From the NCBI GenBank assembly GCA_902783575.1, contig CACZRP010000057.1, positions 1-61,840 of the forward strand: DNA of 61,840 bases, given 5' to 3'. Below the pieces are notes generated by a model. The model did no database searches, had not been told where the DNA came from, and saw nothing but the letters and a program-made list of their open reading frames with translations. Source of the DNA: an uncultured Eubacteriales bacterium. GTDB taxonomy: Bacteria; Bacillota; Clostridia; Lachnospirales; Bianqueaceae. How positions within the stretch are numbered: position 1 is the stretch's first letter; each line of letters starts with the position of its first letter. Both the position numbers and the translations under genes were made by a program. This document shows, piece by piece, positions 40,919-48,487 of this stretch.

Positions 40919-42226
40919 ATGGAAGCATTTGCGGAATCAGGAAACGCGGGAGAACAGGATCCCGTTTACCTGTGCATCGATCTCAAGAGCTTCTACGCCT
41001 CGGTGGAATGTGTGGAACGGGGACTGGATCCCATGACCACAAACCTGGTGGTGGCGGACCCGGAGCGATCCAGAGGCACCCTGTGCCTGGCGGTCTCGCC
41101 CTCCATGAAAAAACTCGGAGTCAAGAACCGGTGCCGGGTATATGAAATACCGGACGGCATTGACTATATCATGGCCCCTCCCCGGATGAAGATGTATATC
41201 GATTACGCGGCCCGGATCTATGAGGTCTATCTGCGGTACATATCGGAGGAGGATATTCATGTTTACTCCGTGGATGAAAGTTTCATCGACATCACCCGGT
41301 ACCTGAATCTGTATCATATGACGGCCAGAGAAATGGCTGTCTTTCTGATGGACCAGATTACCCGGCAGGTGGGAGTGCGTTCCACCTGCGGCATCGGCAC
41401 CAACCTGTACCTCACCAAGGTGGCGCTGGACATCACGGCCAAGCACGCGCCGGATTTCATCGGATTTCTGGATGAAAACCTGTACCGGCAGACCCTCTGG
41501 GACCACCAGCCCCTGACGGATTTCTGGATGATCGCCGGCGGAAAAGCGGCCCATCTGGCAAGGCTGGGCATCACTACCCAGCGGGAGATTGCCATGGCGG
41601 ATCCGGAAGTGATGTACAGGGAGTTCGGCATTGACGCCGAGCTGATGATCGATCATGCCTGGGGCCGGGAAAGCACCACCATGGAGGACATCAAGCGTTA
41701 CAGGCCCAAGAGCCGATGTCTTTCCAGCTTTCAGATTCTTCTGAAGGACTACGACTACGAAGGCGGAGAGCTGATACTTAAGGAAATGACGGACCTCATG
41801 TGCCTGGATATGGTCCGTAAGCACGTGGTTACAGACACCTTCGGCATGTATGTGGGTTATTCCCATACGGTGCTGTGGCCCTCCGTTCACGCTACGGTGA
41901 AGGTACCCCGCCGCACCAACGCGGATCTGCTGGTTATTCCGGCAGTGACGGAGAAATATCACCAGCTGGTGGTTCCCGGGCTGCCCATCCGGCACATAGG
42001 AATCACCGCCGGCGGTCTCAGCGACGACAACGGCTCCTACCAGATGGACCTGTTCAGCGAGACCCTGAGCGAGCGGCTGGAAAAAAACAAAAAAATCCAG
42101 CAGGCTGTGCTGGATATCAAAATCAAATATGGAAAAGATGCCATCCTGAAAGCCATGAATTATCAGGAAGACGGTATGACGATCAAACGAAATCACCAGA
42201 TCGGAGGACACAAAAGCGGCGAATAG
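40919..42226 (+). CDS. Y-family DNA polymerase (UmuC/DinB-like)
   Basis: A 435-residue translesion polymerase. The catalytic carboxylates are visible in CIDLKSFYASVE (Asp21) and VYSVDESFIDI (Asp118, Glu119), and the C-terminal part holds QMDLFSE, a typical beta-clamp-binding motif. It begins 14 bases after the lexA-like gene, hence in the same damage-responsive transcript. The gene is like the UmuC-type proteins of Firmicutes (UvrX/YqjW group) rather than DinB, as judged by overall layout. A second RNA start cannot be excluded. Confidence 0.93.
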   Translation: MEAFAESGNAGEQDPVYLCIDLKSFYASVECVERGLDPMTTNLVVADPERSRGTLCLAVSPSMKKLGVKNRCRVYEIPDGIDYIMAPPRMKMYIDYAARIYEVYLRYISEEDIHVYSVDESFIDITRYLNLYHMTAREMAVFLMDQITRQVGVRSTCGIGTNLYLTKVALDITAKHAPDFIGFLDENLYRQTLWDHQPLTDFWMIAGGKAAHLARLGITTQREIAMADPEVMYREFGIDAELMIDHAWGRESTTMEDIKRYRPKSRCLSSFQILLKDYDYEGGELILKEMTDLMCLDMVRKHVVTDTFGMYVGYSHTVLWPSVHATVKVPRRTNADLLVIPAVTEKYHQLVVPGLPIRHIGITAGGLSDDNGSYQMDLFSETLSERLEKNKKIQQAVLDIKIKYGKDAILKAMNYQEDGMTIKRNHQIGGHKSGE

Positions 42227-42256
42227 AAAAGATAAAAAGCCGCGGCGGAGGCATCC

Positions 42257-42502
42257 ATGGAAGGAAACAGAGTCAAACGTTACGTGACGGTAATGGTGGA
42301 ATTTACTGCCAGCGGCGATGTGCTGCCGCGGCAGATCAGTATGCAGGGAAAACAGTTTCTGGTGGAAGACGCCAGAGTGTCTGACCAGACAAAAATGTTT
42401 TCCGGCGGCCGGGATATCACCCGGTACAAAATCCGTGTCAAAAAGAGGGAAACCTTTCTATATCGCGAGAAGGACCGTTGGTTTGTAGAAGCCAAGCAGT
42501 AG
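42257..42502 (+). CDS. Small protein of the LexA/UmuC module
   Basis: An 81-residue basic protein with beta-rich pattern (RYVTVMVEFTASGDVLPRQI ... RYKIRVKKRETFLYREKDRWFVE). Its position directly after the polymerase gene and its pattern recall the small DUF6504-type proteins found beside mutasome polymerases in Actinobacteria, but I cannot confirm homology. AAGCCGCGGCGGAGG contains a usable ribosome binding site. Probably part of the damage-induced operon. Confidence 0.6.
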   Translation: MEGNRVKRYVTVMVEFTASGDVLPRQISMQGKQFLVEDARVSDQTKMFSGGRDITRYKIRVKKRETFLYREKDRWFVEAKQ

Positions 42503-42675
42503 CCGCCGGGCCCGGTTCCCCGTCCGGGCCCAGGGAGGCGGCGGCCTGCCTGACATGGCTGGGCGCCGAAAAGGTTCAAAATCCCGCCAAGTACAGGGAG
42601 AAGCTCCGCCAGGAGGAAACGGCCTACCAGGAAGAACTGTCCCGGTGCCTGAAACGGCTGACGGAGGAAGAATAA
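42478..42675 (+). CDS. Possible small helical protein
   Basis: A 65-codon frame overlaps the end of the preceding gene by 25 bases. Its second half (YREKLRQEETAYQEELSRCLKRL) is charged and amphipathic, as in real small helical proteins, but the first 25 residues are low quality (Gly/Pro/Ser) and no clear ribosome binding site marks the start. It could be a 3' extension of the mutagenesis operon or chance. Confidence 0.3.
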   Translation: MVCRSQAVAAGPGSPSGPREAAACLTWLGAEKVQNPAKYREKLRQEETAYQEELSRCLKRLTEEE

Positions 42676-42717
42676 GCGACGATGCAGGTTTCTTAGGCGG
42701 AATCTGCTGCGCACTGT

Positions 42718-42746
42718 TTGCTTTTTGCCCTGTATTGGCTTATGAT
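42718..42746 (+). promoter_or_regulatory. Promoter of the flavoprotein gene
   Basis: TTGCTT (42718-42723), a 17-bp spacer and TATGAT (42741-42746), 30 bp ahead of the start. Confidence 0.55.
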
Positions 42747-42775
42747 TATAGAAAACCAGTGAGAGAGGAACTGCT

Positions 42776-43426
42776 ATGAGCACTGCTGAAAAGAAAAAAA
42801 TAGTTGTTGTCAACGCCGGGCCCAGAAAAGGCTGGAATACGGATACGCTGATTAGTGAAGCGGCCAAGGGAGCCGAAGAGGCGGGAGCCGAGATTGTCCG
42901 GTTTGATCTTTTCCGTCTGGAAAAGTATACCGGCTGTATTTCCTGCTTCGCCTGCAAGAAAGAAAAATTCAAGGGTCACTGCATGTGCAGGGATGGGCTG
43001 ACGCCGGTCCTGGATGCCATCCGGGAAGCGGATGGTCTGATTATCGGATCCCCCAACTATCTCAGCGAGCTGACAGCCTCCTTCCGGGCGCTTTATGAGC
43101 GGCTGATTTTCCAGAACCTGACCTACAATAAGGAAACGCCCTGCTGCAATATCCATCCGGTGCCTGTGCTGCTGGTCATGACCAGCAACGCCCCGGACAC
43201 ACTTTATGTGAATCTGGTCAAAAACTATCAGCAGACCCTCAGCCGGTTTGTGGGTCCCTGTGAAACCCTGATCTGCGGCAACACGCTCCAGGTGAAGGAT
43301 TACAGCAAGCTGGACTGGGAATGGTCGATGTTCGATCCGGAAGACAAAAAACAGCGCCACGAGACCGTATTCCCGGAAGAGTGCAGGAAAGCCTTCAAAA
43401 TGGGAAAACAGCTGGCAAGTCAGTAA
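42776..43426 (+). CDS. NADPH-dependent FMN reductase family / iron-sulfur flavoprotein-like
   Basis: A 216-residue flavodoxin-fold protein: VVVNAGPRKGWNTDTLI is the FMN-phosphate loop and GSPNYLSELTASFRALYER the second flavin loop. Between them CISCFACKKEKFKGHC provides cysteines spaced as in iron-sulfur flavoproteins (ISF) of anaerobes, which bind a [4Fe-4S] cluster and detoxify oxygen species or quinones. Whether a cluster is present here is inference. It has its own promoter and terminator. Confidence 0.82.
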   Translation: MSTAEKKKIVVVNAGPRKGWNTDTLISEAAKGAEEAGAEIVRFDLFRLEKYTGCISCFACKKEKFKGHCMCRDGLTPVLDAIREADGLIIGSPNYLSELTASFRALYERLIFQNLTYNKETPCCNIHPVPVLLVMTSNAPDTLYVNLVKNYQQTLSRFVGPCETLICGNTLQVKDYSKLDWEWSMFDPEDKKQRHETVFPEECRKAFKMGKQLASQ

Positions 43427-43465
43427 AGCAACCGGGTCTGGGTATTCGCCAAAATCATCAGATAT

Positions 43466-43507
43466 AAAAACGCCGCTGCGGAGATTTTTCCGCAGCGTTA
43501 TTTTTCT
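43466..43507. terminator. Terminator between the flavoprotein and XRE genes
   Basis: CGCTGCGGA and TCCGCAGCG form a perfect 9-bp stem followed by TTATTTTT; an A-run on the left may let it serve the convergent XRE gene too. Confidence 0.85.
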
Positions 43508-43866
43508 CAGGCTTTCTTTTTATCGGATTTGTCTTCTTCGTGCTGTTTGATCAGCAGGTCCACGATTCCGTTTAAGGTTACGATCACGTTCCGGTCTAGA
43601 CCCTTCAGCTTCCTGCCCAGCTCTCTGTTCAGAATGACTTCCTCCGGCACATACTTGGTATCCATAAGAAAGTAATTGGGATCCTTATCCAGAACCGAAC
43701 AGAATTTCATCAGCGTTTCCAGAGGAAGCTTCTTTCCCTTTTCCAGCTGAGATACCCAGGCATAGGAGAGACCGACCTCCTTAGCCAGCTCCAGCTGGGT
43801 CATTCCTTTTTCCAGACGGGCCTTTTTCAGTCTATCTCCCACTAACTTGAAATCGATGTTTTCCAT
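43507..43866 (-). CDS. XRE family helix-turn-helix regulator
   Basis: A 119-residue protein. Residues 8-65 form a Cro/C1-type HTH (RLKKARLEKGMTQLELAKEV ... LSYAWVSQLEKGKKLPL), followed by a short acidic/basic tail. Such small regulators control neighbouring genes or mobile elements. The nearest targets are the broken peroxiredoxin gene and the array B region on the other side of its promoter. Conserved in length with family members; ATG preceded by GGAGACTC. Confidence 0.85.
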   Translation of the reverse strand: MENIDFKLVGDRLKKARLEKGMTQLELAKEVGLSYAWVSQLEKGKKLPLETLMKFCSVLDKDPNYFLMDTKYVPEEVILNRELGRKLKGLDRNVIVTLNGIVDLLIKQHEEDKSDKKKA

Positions 43867-43986
43867 ATTTGAGTCTCCGTTATTTGAAGTATTGCAAAAA
43901 TAATAACAAAAAATTTTAAAAACCGCAACTGTTTGATGTAAAAAAACATAAATTTTTCACCAGAGGGGAAAGTGACGGGAATTGAG

Positions 43987-44015
43987 TTTACGGGAAAAAC
44001 AGAGTTTGCTATAAT
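43987..44015 (+). promoter_or_regulatory. Promoter ahead of the peroxiredoxin remnant
   Basis: TTTACG (43987-43992), a 17-bp spacer and TATAAT (44010-44015), followed by AAAGGAG before the remnant's ATG. The expression signals survive although the gene is broken. Confidence 0.6.
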
Positions 44016-44049
44016 ACGAATATCAATCATAGTAAAGGAGACAGGACAC

Positions 44050-44234
44050 ATGGCAAAATTGCTTCAGGGAGATCGGTTCCCCGCCCTGGAGGCGGAGCTG
44101 CTTTACGCGGGAAAGAACAGCAGCTCCCGGCCATGTTCATTGTGGACAAGGATGGCATCGTTGAGAAAGCCATCTACGCGGAAAACATTGTTGGCCTCCC
44201 GACGCTGGATGAGCTTCTGACAATCCTTTCATGA
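44050..44234 (+). pseudogene. Peroxiredoxin (AhpC/TSA) gene remnant with internal deletion
   Basis: The ATG opens MAKLLQGDRFPALEAELLYAGK, a typical N-terminus, but the frame shifts about 25 codons on. In another frame from 44133 the text MFIVDKDGIVEKAIYA followed by ENIVGLPTLDELLTIL and a stop is a typical thioredoxin-fold C-terminus. The catalytic Cys region between them is missing. This is the product of a deletion, not a short gene. Confidence 0.7.
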
Positions 44235-44273
44235 GGGGAATCTACACGCACCACCGACAATCATCAGTCCGAT

Positions 44274-44588
44274 TGTCACAAAACAGGCGTCCTGCCGTCT
44301 CCTGTGACAAATCTTCAAATTGCTGTCACAGGAGACAAGCTGGCATCTGATGTGTGACAAAAATCAAGCCAAAAGAGGGCATATCTTAGGATATTGCCCT
44401 ATTTTTGTCACAGATCATAGGGATGCCCCATGGCCTGTGACAGCATTCTGTCACAGATAGCCTGGTCAGGGCTGCTCAGTGACAATCAACTGGCAAATTG
44501 TCACAGAACACTGGAATATAGCCAAATCTGTGAAACCGTTCAAAGCAGCATTTTCACAGATGGCAGCAATAACGCCTGATCTGTGACA
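44274..44588. repeat. Array B: six interrupted palindromes, TGTCACA-N22/23-TGTGACA
   Basis: TGTCACA starts at 44274, 44324, 44406, 44449, 44499 and (TTTCACA) 44552; TGTGACA at 44303, 44353, 44436, (AGTGACA) 44478, (TGTGAAA) 44529 and 44582. Interiors are 22, 22, 23, 22, 23 and 23 bp and unrelated in sequence. Arms often extend inward to a 10-bp consensus TGTCACAGAT. Linkers are 14, 46, 6, 14 and 16 bp. No coding frame. Same plan as arrays A and C but with different arms and no 11-bp steps. Confidence 0.93.
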
Positions 44589-44645
44589 CAGGGGGCCGCT
44601 CAGCCAGCGGCAGTTATATCCTTTGCCTGGCTTAATTATAAAAAA

Positions 44646-44750
44646 GCCACAAGTCTTCTGCCTGTCAAGGCCGCAGCCGCGCAGCGGTGCATTCACATAG
44701 TGTATTCACTATGTGAGTGCAGCCTTGACAGGACAGAAAGATCTTGTGGC
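44646..44750. repeat. Long nested palindrome (about 105 nt hairpin)
   Basis: Three pairs nest: GCCACAAG (44646) with CTTGTGGC (44743), CTGTCAAGG (44662) with CCTTGACAG (44723), and TGCATTCACATAGTG (44688) with CACTATGTGAGTGCA (44707; one G-T pair). The 16-nt bulge on the left arm contains GCCGCGCAGCGG. It lies just after array B and before the AraC gene stop. Not followed by a T-run. Confidence 0.85.
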
Positions 44751-44827
44751 AAGGGGTGATTAAGCCAGGCAAAGGATTTCCAGGTTTCTTTGAAACCTGT
44801 TCGTACACAGAAATTCCTGACAGGCAT

Positions 44828-45550
44828 TCACCGGCCCCGGCGGAACTGGGCCGGGGTCATTCCGGTATATTGCTTGAACAGCCGGATGAAGTGACTCTGA
44901 CTGCTGAAGGACAGGGTCGCGGAGATGTCCGCATAGGGCAGATCGGAATACCGCAGCAGGTTTTTCGCGGTCTCAATGCGTTCCTCCATGATATATACCG
45001 CTACGGTGCGGCCGGTTTCCCGCTTGAAAAGATCTGAATAATAGCTGGCGCTGAGACCCACATGGTCGGCTACTTCTCCCACGGAAAGGGGAGAGTGGAG
45101 ATTCTTTTCGATATAATCAATTCCCTGGGCCACGGCCCGGGAAAAGATCTGTTTTCTTTTCGCGGCCTGGATCTCTCTCATAAAGAAGGCCAGCTCTTCC
45201 TTCAAAAGGGCGGTAATCTGATCCTGAGAGGTCAGATGGTCCATCCGGTAGATGAAAATATCGCTGATATTGAAGGCCCGTTCCTTGTGCATTCCTTCGC
45301 CAATGGCCACCCGGGTAATGATGGTGGTCACTGCCATGAACAGATACCGGAAGCGCTGCACCGGATCATCGGACAGGTGACCGGCATGAATGCTGTCATC
45401 CTCCAGAGAAAAATCCTCCAGAAAGCTTTCATCTCCTGATTTGACTTTTTCAATCAGATATTCTTCCTGACTGACTTCGTGATGAAACTCACCGGTTTCC
45501 CGGCTTTGGTATTCCAGTTCCCTCAGATTTTTTTCCTGGATTGATGCCAT
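44828..45550 (-). CDS. AraC family transcriptional regulator
   Basis: A 240-residue regulator. Residues 140-240 carry the two AraC helix-turn-helix motifs (LSVGEVADHVGLSASYYSDLFKRETG and PYADISATLSFSSQSHFIRLFKQYTGMTPAQFR). The N-terminal part (1-135) is helical, without a cupin, like two-component or YSIRK-type AraC regulators. It starts 24 bases after the FMN dehydrogenase gene on the same strand, so it belongs to that operon and may sense its substrate or product. Confidence 0.88.
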   Translation of the reverse strand: MASIQEKNLRELEYQSRETGEFHHEVSQEEYLIEKVKSGDESFLEDFSLEDDSIHAGHLSDDPVQRFRYLFMAVTTIITRVAIGEGMHKERAFNISDIFIYRMDHLTSQDQITALLKEELAFFMREIQAAKRKQIFSRAVAQGIDYIEKNLHSPLSVGEVADHVGLSASYYSDLFKRETGRTVAVYIMEERIETAKNLLRYSDLPYADISATLSFSSQSHFIRLFKQYTGMTPAQFRRGR

Positions 45551-45574
45551 GGCACACCCCCGGACCTTATTTTT

Positions 45575-46459
45575 TTACAGCCACCAGCCCTCGTGAATCA
45601 CGGTGGGATCAATATTTCTGACATCGGCGGAAGCGGTGCGGAACATCATGGACAGAAGCTCATCGTTCATTGTCCGGATGGTATTCGCCACACCCTGGGC
45701 GCCTTCCTTGATATAAGGCGGCATCAGCGCGCGGCCGACGCATACCATGTCCGCGCCCATGGCCAGAGCCTTGAAGGCGTCAAAGCCGTCTTCTATGCCT
45801 CCATCGGCGATCAGTATAAAATCATCGCCTACAGCCTTGCGGATTTCTTTCATCAGATAGACGGGAGGCGTCGCCCAGCGCATCAGGTTGTGATGATGGC
45901 CCACAATCACGCCTGCCGCGCCGATTTCCTTGGCCAGAACCGCGTCCCGGACACTCAGGATATCTTTAATGAAGAAGGGAAGGCCGGCGAAGGAAATGTA
46001 TTCTTTCATTTCTTCGAGGGTGGGAAGCTTCATGGGACAGCCCACGATGGTGTCAAATTCGGGGGATTCCTCCTTGATGGCGTGTCCGCCGTCCAGACCC
46101 ACGGCCAGCGCTCCGTGTTCCCTGGCGTATTGAAGGCGGCTGAAAATTTCTTCTCTGTCAGCATAAGGCTTGATGATCTTGATAACATCAGCGCCGGTAT
46201 CGATGCATTCTCCCAGGGTCTTGTTATCTCCCATGCCAATGCAGGCCACGGCTCCAGCCAGTCTGGCGCCTTCCGCGTAGGGAGCCATGCCATTCTTCAG
46301 ATGGCTCAGGGCTCCGGCCATGATGGGCGTATCAAACTCTTTTCCGAGAAAGATTACCTTGGAGCTGGGACGGACGGCGCCCAGTACCCGTTCCTCAATC
46401 ACCAGGCTGTCCATATACTTGCGGGCGATCAGATCTGAATTGGCATTTGGATTTTTCAT
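45575..46459 (-). CDS. FMN-dependent alpha-hydroxy acid dehydrogenase family protein
   Basis: A 294-residue TIM-barrel FMN protein. The C-terminal phosphate-binding region FILIADGGIEDGFDAFKALAMGADMVCVGRAL matches FMN_dh proteins. The usual catalytic His motif (NHGGRQ) is replaced by GHHHNLMRWATPP, so it is divergent; lactate, glycolate or IMP-dehydrogenase-like chemistry are all possible. It is close to the AraC gene downstream. Confidence 0.75.
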   Translation of the reverse strand: MKNPNANSDLIARKYMDSLVIEERVLGAVRPSSKVIFLGKEFDTPIMAGALSHLKNGMAPYAEGARLAGAVACIGMGDNKTLGECIDTGADVIKIIKPYADREEIFSRLQYAREHGALAVGLDGGHAIKEESPEFDTIVGCPMKLPTLEEMKEYISFAGLPFFIKDILSVRDAVLAKEIGAAGVIVGHHHNLMRWATPPVYLMKEIRKAVGDDFILIADGGIEDGFDAFKALAMGADMVCVGRALMPPYIKEGAQGVANTIRTMNDELLSMMFRTASADVRNIDPTVIHEGWWL

Positions 46460-46559
46460 TGCACATTCCTCTTTTCATTGTTTGACTTTCTGAGTCCATT
46501 ATATCAGCTGCCTGCCCCGAATACTTGCATAATTATCGGATTAATAGCACAATTTTGGA

Positions 46560-47426
46560 CTAATCGAAAATATAAGGCAGGTAGTTCCAGATATGATGGT
46601 AGACCTCCTCGTAGGCGTGGGGAGCTCCTTCCTTGATGACGTAATGCATGTTGCCGCCTCTCATGTCTTCCTGAAGGTCAAAAATGCCGGGATACGCGGC
46701 CATGGCCTCCACCTGGGGCGACAGATTGCCGTAGGCGATATCCTGATCGCCGGTGCCGATGAGAAGCCTGAAGTCCCTGCTGGTGAATCCCAGCTTCCGG
46801 ACAGCCTCTGCCAGCAGGCCGGCGGTTTCTTCGGAATTCAGTTTTCCGCCCAGGGGCTGCACGGCCCAGCAGTCGCCCGAAAGGGGGAGAAAAGTGCCGA
46901 TGATATCCAGATGATTCAGAAAGGCGTACCAGGTGGTGGAGCCGCCCATGGAAAAACCGCCGAAGGCCCGGTGTCTGCGGGAGGCCTGCAGGGATTTCAA
47001 AGACAGGTCTTCAGCGTAGGTGTGAAAACGCCCCTCCACCGCCGGAATCAGGCATTCGGCGAATTCCTTCTGGAAGGCCCGGACCTGGGAATCTTCTTTG
47101 GCCGCATCGATTCCTTCGCTGCGGTGTTCCGAGGGGATCCAGCTGTAGAAGCAGGGGAATACCGCGATAAAGGGACGGGCGGTACCTGCCTGAAAAGCCT
47201 GGTCAAAAGCGTTTTTAATCTGAGAGCAGTCCAGCCAGGCGTCGGAGTTTCCGCCGCCTCCATGGATCAGATACAGAATGTCATAGGCTTTGTTGGGATC
47301 ATAGCCGTAAGGAAGATATACATTGGCGTATTTCATCCAGGGATTGCCTTCGTAATCCGGAGCAGCATAATCGACCCTGACAATCTGTCCCCGATAGTCA
47401 ACATCTTTCCAGCGATGCAGGTTCAT
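46560..47426 (-). CDS. Esterase D/feruloyl esterase-like alpha/beta hydrolase
   Basis: A 288-residue carbohydrate-esterase-family-1-like protein. The nucleophile elbow GGFSMGGST (Ser near residue 150), the oxyanion loop YLIHGGGGNSDAW and a C-terminal His in EGAPHAYEEVYHH are present. No signal peptide with ATG 47426, which is chosen because AAAGGA is upstream. CE1 enzymes remove acyl or feruloyl groups from plant polysaccharides; the substrate here is not known. Confidence 0.85.
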   Translation of the reverse strand: MNLHRWKDVDYRGQIVRVDYAAPDYEGNPWMKYANVYLPYGYDPNKAYDILYLIHGGGGNSDAWLDCSQIKNAFDQAFQAGTARPFIAVFPCFYSWIPSEHRSEGIDAAKEDSQVRAFQKEFAECLIPAVEGRFHTYAEDLSLKSLQASRRHRAFGGFSMGGSTTWYAFLNHLDIIGTFLPLSGDCWAVQPLGGKLNSEETAGLLAEAVRKLGFTSRDFRLLIGTGDQDIAYGNLSPQVEAMAAYPGIFDLQEDMRGGNMHYVIKEGAPHAYEEVYHHIWNYLPYIFD

Positions 47427-47606
47427 TGGCTTATTCCTTTCATGGTTAATTAAATGACAGTTCATTCTTTAAGTATATAACATCGTTGGGGTTCAGTGAA
47501 GAGTATTGCTTGAAAAAAATATTTCTCTCCGATATTATATAATCCCAGAAGGAGGGATGGCCCTCCATGGGAAACTACCGGTTATTTGGGAGCAGGGAAA
47601 AATAAA

Positions 47607-48353
47607 ATGAGTTTATATGCCATCGGAGATCTGCATCTCCATTTTCAATCCGTGCTGAAAGCCCCAGGACAGCTGCACGATCCAGTTTGGAAAAAACACG
47701 AGGAAAAATTTCTGAAGAACTGCGTCCGGGTGATGACGGACGAGGATACCCTGGTGCTGGTGGGGGACCACAGCTGGGGAAAAAACCTGAGCGAATGCGA
47801 AAAGGATTTTGAATACATCCGGAATCTGCCGGGACGCAAAATCCTGCTCCGGGGAAATCATGACATGTTCTGGGATGCGAAGAAAACCGAGCGGCTGAAT
47901 GAACAGTTCCGTCCGGAGCTGAACTTCCTCCAGGACAACTATGAAACTTATCAGGATTACGCCCTGGTGGGCACCAAGGGCTTTACCTTTGAGGGCCCCT
48001 ATTATCTGAACCGCCGGGGGCAGATTATCGGATGGGATGAAGCGGAAGAGGCCCACGCGAAAAAACTCATTGAACGGGAAGCCGCCCGCCTGAGAACATC
48101 CTTTGAGGCGGCCCGGGCGGACGGCTATTCGAAATTTATTATGTTTCTCCATTATCCTCCGACAGATATTCTGGAGAAAAGGAGCGCCTTTACCGACATG
48201 GCAGAGAAATATGGCGCTTCGCAGGTCATTTATGCCCACTGTCATGGGCAGTCCCGATTCCATGACAGTATCCAGGGGGAGTACCGCGGAAGAATTTACC
48301 GCCTGGTATCCGGAGACTTCCTGAAGTGGAAACCGGAAAAAATCTTAGATTGA
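47607..48353 (+). CDS. Metallophosphoesterase
   Basis: A 248-residue calcineurin-like phosphoesterase. The metal motif DLHLHF near the N-terminus, VGDHSWGK, LLRGNHDMFW and the C-terminal HCHGQ complete the GDxH-GDx2D-GNHD-H set, though the first and second motifs are atypical (IGDLHLH, GDHS). ATG 47607 has AGGGA ten bases upstream. A GGAGGG-ATGG-CCCTCC hairpin lies in the leader (47551-47566). Substrate unknown. Confidence 0.85.
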   Translation: MSLYAIGDLHLHFQSVLKAPGQLHDPVWKKHEEKFLKNCVRVMTDEDTLVLVGDHSWGKNLSECEKDFEYIRNLPGRKILLRGNHDMFWDAKKTERLNEQFRPELNFLQDNYETYQDYALVGTKGFTFEGPYYLNRRGQIIGWDEAEEAHAKKLIEREAARLRTSFEAARADGYSKFIMFLHYPPTDILEKRSAFTDMAEKYGASQVIYAHCHGQSRFHDSIQGEYRGRIYRLVSGDFLKWKPEKILD

Positions 48354-48382
48354 TGTCTCAATGGCATCGGGGCAAACGAATA

Positions 48383-48411
48383 TTGACAATTGTAAATCTG
48401 TTCAATATAAT
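48383..48411 (+). promoter_or_regulatory. Perfect consensus promoter of the TrpC-like gene
   Basis: TTGACA (48383-48388), a 17-bp spacer and TATAAT (48406-48411). The -35 overlaps the small palindrome ACAATTGT. Confidence 0.85.
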
Positions 48412-48487
48412 GCAAGTAAAGAGGAAGATGAGATTAATTAGATAAGACCTTTCCCAACATGAAAAAACATTATAGAGAGGAACGGCT

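Noticed and set aside
44274..44588. CRP/FNR binding sites in array B
   Set aside because: TGTGA and TCACA occur many times, but the CRP spacing TGTGA-N6-TCACA is not found; the conserved spacing is 22-23 bp in the opposite order, and there is no promoter nearby.
44646..44750. Integron attC site
   Set aside because: The size fits, but the conserved R and L box core sites (GTTRRRY and RYYYAAC) are not seen and no integrase is present.
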